Positions 6,517 through 8,590 of a DNA stretch of 8,590 nt are shown in pieces (position 1 is the first letter of the stretch; each line of letters starts with the position of its first letter). Made by a program: the position numbers and the translations under genes. This DNA is from JBBPYR01 sp038199755 (lineage in GTDB: Bacteria; Chloroflexota; Ktedonobacteria; Ktedonobacterales; Ktedonobacteraceae), in the NCBI GenBank assembly GCA_038199755.1, contig JBBPYR010000123.1, forward strand, positions 1 to 8,590, given 5' to 3'. Below the pieces are notes generated by a model, which was given only the letters and a program-made list of their open reading frames with translations, was not told the origin of the DNA and did no database searches.

Positions 6517-6650
6517 TTAATGTTCCAGCGGATGGAAATCCCCTGGCTGATCGGGGTAGCGCGACACTCCTTTGGCTGGCCCAAGCTCGCCCGTTTTCGT
6601 CGCTAGCCCTTTGGCTTTCTGCCGCAAGGTGAAGTAACATCTTCGTTCAT
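6517..6650 (-). pseudogene. small reading frame with a -1 frameshift (44 codons when joined)
   Basis: ATG at 6648-6650 is preceded by a perfect AGGAGG (6659-6664) at the ideal 8-base spacing, yet the frame stops at TAG (6603-6605) after only 15 codons (MNEDVTSPCGRKPKG). The -1 frame then stays open to TAA at 6517-6519 and reads like a real protein C-terminus (LATKTGELGPAKGVSRYPDQ, then PGDFHPLEH). Joined, it would be a 44-residue soluble, Gly/Pro/Lys-rich protein. The two frames can be joined at A-AAG-GGC (6612-6606), immediately before the stop; this has the X-XXY-YYZ form of a -1 slippery site, and is also a short A and G run where one lost base would break a gene. So it is either a pseudogene, a sequencing error, or programmed frameshifting. 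I do not recognise a family. The -1 frame is also open upstream of the ATG, so the break could lie anywhere in 6606-6650. Confidence 0.5.
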
Positions 6651-6760
6651 GATGTATCCCTCCTGTATGGACGGAACCAGACACGTATGCGATCATCGTG
6701 ACGCACTCATGCCTCTTGCTTGCACTTTAATAAGGCGGCTTACTATCTAGACAAAAAACA

Positions 6761-7000
6761 TTAGGAAACGCTGAGCCCTGGAAGTCCATGGTTCATTTTC
6801 TCCAACAGGGAACGCAGTTGATGCTGCTCTTCCCCAGTGAGACAGGACATAAACTCCCCGATATACTTGAAACGTTCTGGCAACACCTGCTCAAAAAGCG
6901 CATGCGCATCTTCAGTAAGTTCGATGCTAAACATGCGCTTGTCTTCAGGGTGTGCTGTGCGTTTGACCAATCCCGAACGCTCCAGTCCGGCCATTTTCAT
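6761..7000 (-). pseudogene. MarR-family regulator remnant, N-terminus lost
   Basis: The 79 codons match the second half of a MarR-type winged-helix regulator: GLERSGLVKRTAHPEDKRMF at 5-24 corresponds to the end of the recognition region and the wing (family pattern L-x-x-x-GLV-x-R followed by P-x-D-x-R), then SIELTEDAHALFEQ (25-38) and the C-terminal dimerisation helix to about 70. MarR proteins are usually about 140-150 residues; roughly 65-70 N-terminal residues, including the first dimer helix and the DNA-recognition helix, are missing. Directly upstream the DNA belongs to a DUF1801 gene in another frame, overlapping as ATGA (6997-7000), so a deletion joined the two genes. No ribosome binding site is evident, though coupled translation through the overlap is conceivable. 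It cannot bind DNA in the normal way; treat as a pseudogene unless expression is shown. Confidence 0.75.
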
Positions 7001-7353
7001 CCAACATTATGAGCGACGGCAACACGAATCAGGTCTTTCAAAGCAGGCTCATCAACTGCGGCACCCTCATGGAAATCTATCGCCCGCGATTTTTTCGCTT
7101 CAAGGCCAGCGTTAAAGAGTTTATGCGCATCTTCTAAGGAAGCACCTTGAAAAAAGTTCATTTTTACTCCTCCCTTGAAAATGCCGACCGCACAAACCAA
7201 TCCCTTGTGAGACCATACCGCAGTTTCCCACTTCCACTCCTCAGTGATGGCGGGGTCGGCCTCGTGGACAATCTTGCGCAGTCGAGCGAGCATTTGGCCG
7301 CGCCAGTCGGTCAGTTCGGCGATTTGTTGGTCGATACGTTCGGATGGATTCAT
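6997..7353 (-). CDS. DUF1801 domain protein (YdhG/YjhX-like fold)
   Basis: A 118-residue soluble protein. The order of features fits DUF1801: an N-terminal helix with an 'I..L..WRGQMLARLRKIVHEADP' style segment (8-34), the characteristic EEWKWETAVWSHKG (38-51), hydrophobic strands around GLVCAVGIFKGGVKMNFFQG (51-70), and an EPALKDLIRVAVAHN C-terminal helix (102-116). The family is widespread and its biochemical role is not established. The product ends at VG after the helix, slightly earlier than many homologues that carry a Lys-rich tail, and the stop codon overlaps the MarR remnant; its own last few residues may therefore have been replaced at a deletion junction. The ATG follows GAGGAG with 7-8 base spacing, and an extended -10 promoter lies about 115 bases upstream. 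Confidence 0.85.
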   Translation of the reverse strand: MNPSERIDQQIAELTDWRGQMLARLRKIVHEADPAITEEWKWETAVWSHKGLVCAVGIFKGGVKMNFFQGASLEDAHKLFNAGLEAKKSRAIDFHEGAAVDEPALKDLIRVAVAHNVG

Positions 7354-7468
7354 TTATTTTCTCCTCTTTTTTCGGCTGCTTATTAGTAAGCACCGATTTG
7401 TGTCATGTTAATTTTACCTTTCCCTATGTCGTTATATCATTTATTTTTCATTGTCTGAACCCTTGACC

Positions 7469-7477
7469 ATTATAGCA
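7469..7477 (-). promoter_or_regulatory. extended -10 promoter for the DUF1801 gene
   Basis: On the minus strand TGC-TATAAT (7477-7469) is a perfect -10 with the TGn extension; no good -35 hexamer lies at the right distance, which extended -10 promoters tolerate. Inferred leader is about 110 bases. A second weaker box, TATAAC, occurs closer to the gene (near 7430), so the exact start is uncertain. Confidence 0.5.
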
Positions 7478-7535
7478 GACAGAAAAGAAAAAACTTCTTC
7501 TAGCTTGCTTTTTGAACAGGGGTTCACTTTTGCGT

Positions 7536-8336
7536 TCACAACAAGGGCAATCCCATCACTAGTGGCGGGTCGGTCAGGCGCGGTGGGTGCAAGACGAGAT
7601 TGGGATCGCCAAACACCTGACCATGATGGATGACCAGTGGACTCGTATTGTTGCCCAGCAACATATTCTCGCCCGGCAGCAGAGCCGAGAGGAGGTCTGT
7701 GGCAGCGGGAAACGCGGCAGCACGTAGATGGTAGACACCGTCAGGCATGCCATGAAACAGATACCTACCCGGTGAACTGAGTCTGCTACAACGCACTGGT
7801 CTTCCCTGGGGAACGGGACTACTGAACAGTCCGACATAGATCGTGCCTCGAAACGGTATGGGAGAGCTAATCCTGCCTTGAAGAGCGTTTTTTAGCGGAA
7901 AATCATAGGGCATAGTAGGAGGAAACTCGGCAAGCTCTCCCGCTAGTGGCTCAAATGCATGGGCCCGTTGGCGCAAGAGCCGTGGAGATAGCCCAACCCG
8001 TTGTGTGAAACAACTGCTGAAAGAGCCGGTACTGCTATAGCCAACCTCGAAGCAAATATCAGTCACCTTGAGCGATGTCGTCAAAAGCAGACGCCGAGCG
8101 GCCTGAAAGCGCAGAGCCGAGAGAAATTCGCCGGGGGGAATGCCAATCAGACGATGGAAGACGCGCGTGAAATGAAAAGGGCTTAAGCAAGCAACTGAGG
8201 CTAAGTCTTCGAGGGTCAGCAGTTCTTGCAACTGGCTATGCATAACATGGATAACCCGTTCAACGGCCTGCATCTGAGCGACAAGGGTGACTTGCCGCAC
8301 TGCATCCTCACGGAACATGGGCGTTGCTGCTTGCAT
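7536..8336 (-). CDS. AraC-family regulator with N-terminal HTH and unassigned C-terminal domain
   Basis: A 266-residue transcription regulator. The double helix-turn-helix AraC domain occupies about 25-125: first HTH LTLEDLASVACLSPFHFTRV (40-59) with the typical FHFTRVF..LIG.PPGEFL continuation, second HTH KVTDICFEVGYSSTGSFSSCF (90-110), ending in the family hallmark GLSPRLLRQ (115-123). Most AraC proteins carry this at the C-terminus; here it comes first. Residues 150-266 form another domain, probably beta-rich: GTIYVGLFSSPVPQG (164-178), GRYLFHGMPDGVYHLRAAAF (190-209), then a Leu/Pro-rich end. The 'P.G.Y.F.GMPDG.Y.LRA' phrasing resembles carboxypeptidase-regulatory-like beta sandwiches seen in proteins that bind or sense surface ligands; I cannot name its ligand. 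ATG (8334-8336) follows GAAGGA with a short spacing of four bases. The tandem repeat array ends 65 bases upstream, so repeat-derived DNA may contribute to its promoter. Confidence 0.88.
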   Translation of the reverse strand: MQAATPMFREDAVRQVTLVAQMQAVERVIHVMHSQLQELLTLEDLASVACLSPFHFTRVFHRLIGIPPGEFLSALRFQAARRLLLTTSLKVTDICFEVGYSSTGSFSSCFTQRVGLSPRLLRQRAHAFEPLAGELAEFPPTMPYDFPLKNALQGRISSPIPFRGTIYVGLFSSPVPQGRPVRCSRLSSPGRYLFHGMPDGVYHLRAAAFPAATDLLSALLPGENMLLGNNTSPLVIHHGQVFGDPNLVLHPPRLTDPPLVMGLPLL

Positions 8337-8401
8337 AGTGTCCTTCTTTCTCCAACAAAATGTACTTCACCAATCTATTCTTTCCGCCCTGTTCTAAAAC
8401 G

Positions 8402-8590
8402 GCAAGCCATTCCTTGCAGACCGCCTGAGCGTAGCTAGCGCGACAGCGCGTTGGCGGTCTGAATAGCAAGCCATTCCTTGCAGACCGCCTGAGCGTAGCT
8501 AGCGCGACAGCGCGTTGGCGGTCTGAATAGCAAGCCATTCCTTGCAGACCGCCTGAGCGTAGCTAGCGCGACAGCGCGTTGGCGGTCTGA
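8402..8590. repeat. perfect 64-bp tandem repeat array, continuing past the window
   Basis: Units start at 8402, 8466 and 8530; the first two are identical over 64 bases and the third is identical over the 61 bases available. Each unit contains a 9-bp perfect inverted repeat, CAGACCGCC and GGCGGTCTG (8417-8425 and 8453-8461 in unit 1), with a smaller GCGC-gaca-GCGC hairpin (8438-8449) in its loop, and a short CAAG...CTTG pair at its left end. There are no variable spacers, so this is not CRISPR. Sixty-four is not a multiple of three and no credible frame runs through it. Perfect identity points to recent copy-number expansion or ongoing homogenisation. Total copy number is unknown because the array is cut by the window edge. 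Confidence 0.95.

Noticed and set aside
6367..6606. 79-codon plus-strand open frame
   Set aside because: Antisense to the small frameshifted frame, crosses the strong hairpin and starts inside the promoter palindrome; no supporting signals.
7511..7530. Short inverted repeat TGAAC...GTTCA after the AraC stop as a terminator
   Set aside because: Five-base stem, and in the direction of AraC transcription it is followed by A, not T, residues.
8308..8538. 76-codon minus-strand open frame through the tandem repeats
   Set aside because: The 64-base period changes frame each unit; the frame is a by-product of the repeat and overlaps the AraC start and its ribosome binding site.
8402..8590. CRISPR array
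   Set aside because: Units are directly contiguous and identical with no unique spacers, and no cas genes are nearby.

Overview
All recognisable genes in this 8.6 kb window lie on the minus strand, so transcription runs from high to low coordinates. The window is chromosomal-looking, with no rRNA, tRNA, integrase or transposase. The gene mix is a DUF6585-like two-helix membrane protein, a FluG/NodGS-flavoured glutamine synthetase homologue, FCD-type GntR, AraC and MarR regulators, and a DUF1801 protein. Together with mid-range GC and a perfect hairpin-bearing tandem repeat, it resembles a large-genome soil bacterium, most likely of the Ktedonobacteria (Chloroflexota). That placement is inference from protein style and not from any marker gene.

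Layout, in transcription order. At the right edge (8402-8590) is a perfect tandem array of a 64-bp unit that runs out of the window. Next is an AraC-type regulator (8336-7536) with its DNA-binding domain at the N-terminus and an unassigned C-terminal domain. Then comes a DUF1801 gene (7353-6997) whose stop codon overlaps the start of a MarR remnant (7000-6761) that has lost its recognition helix. After it lies a tiny frameshifted reading frame with a perfect Shine-Dalgarno (6650-6517), followed by a strong hairpin (6432-6468).

The centre of the window is a five-gene operon, driven by a clear sigma70-type promoter (6367-6339): APC-family permease, isochorismatase-fold cysteine hydrolase, short-chain dehydrogenase, glutamine synthetase-like ligase, and a GntR/FCD regulator as the last gene. 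Gaps are 56, 38, 18 and 15 nt and most genes have good ribosome binding sites. Between promoter and first gene lies an unusual helically phased array of four 11-bp direct repeats (6280-6323) that includes a perfect 16-bp palindrome; it is the best operator candidate. The most economical reading is an amine or amino-acid uptake and catabolism operon: import, gamma-glutamylation by the ligase, oxidation by the dehydrogenase, amide cleavage by the hydrolase, with the GntR protein sensing a small carboxylate. This gene set is not the classical Puu set, and the substrate cannot be read from sequence.

Downstream, a DUF6585-like membrane protein gene (1038-220) has its own promoter, and the window ends inside the first 49 codons of tag (3-methyladenine DNA glycosylase I), a gene cut by the left edge.
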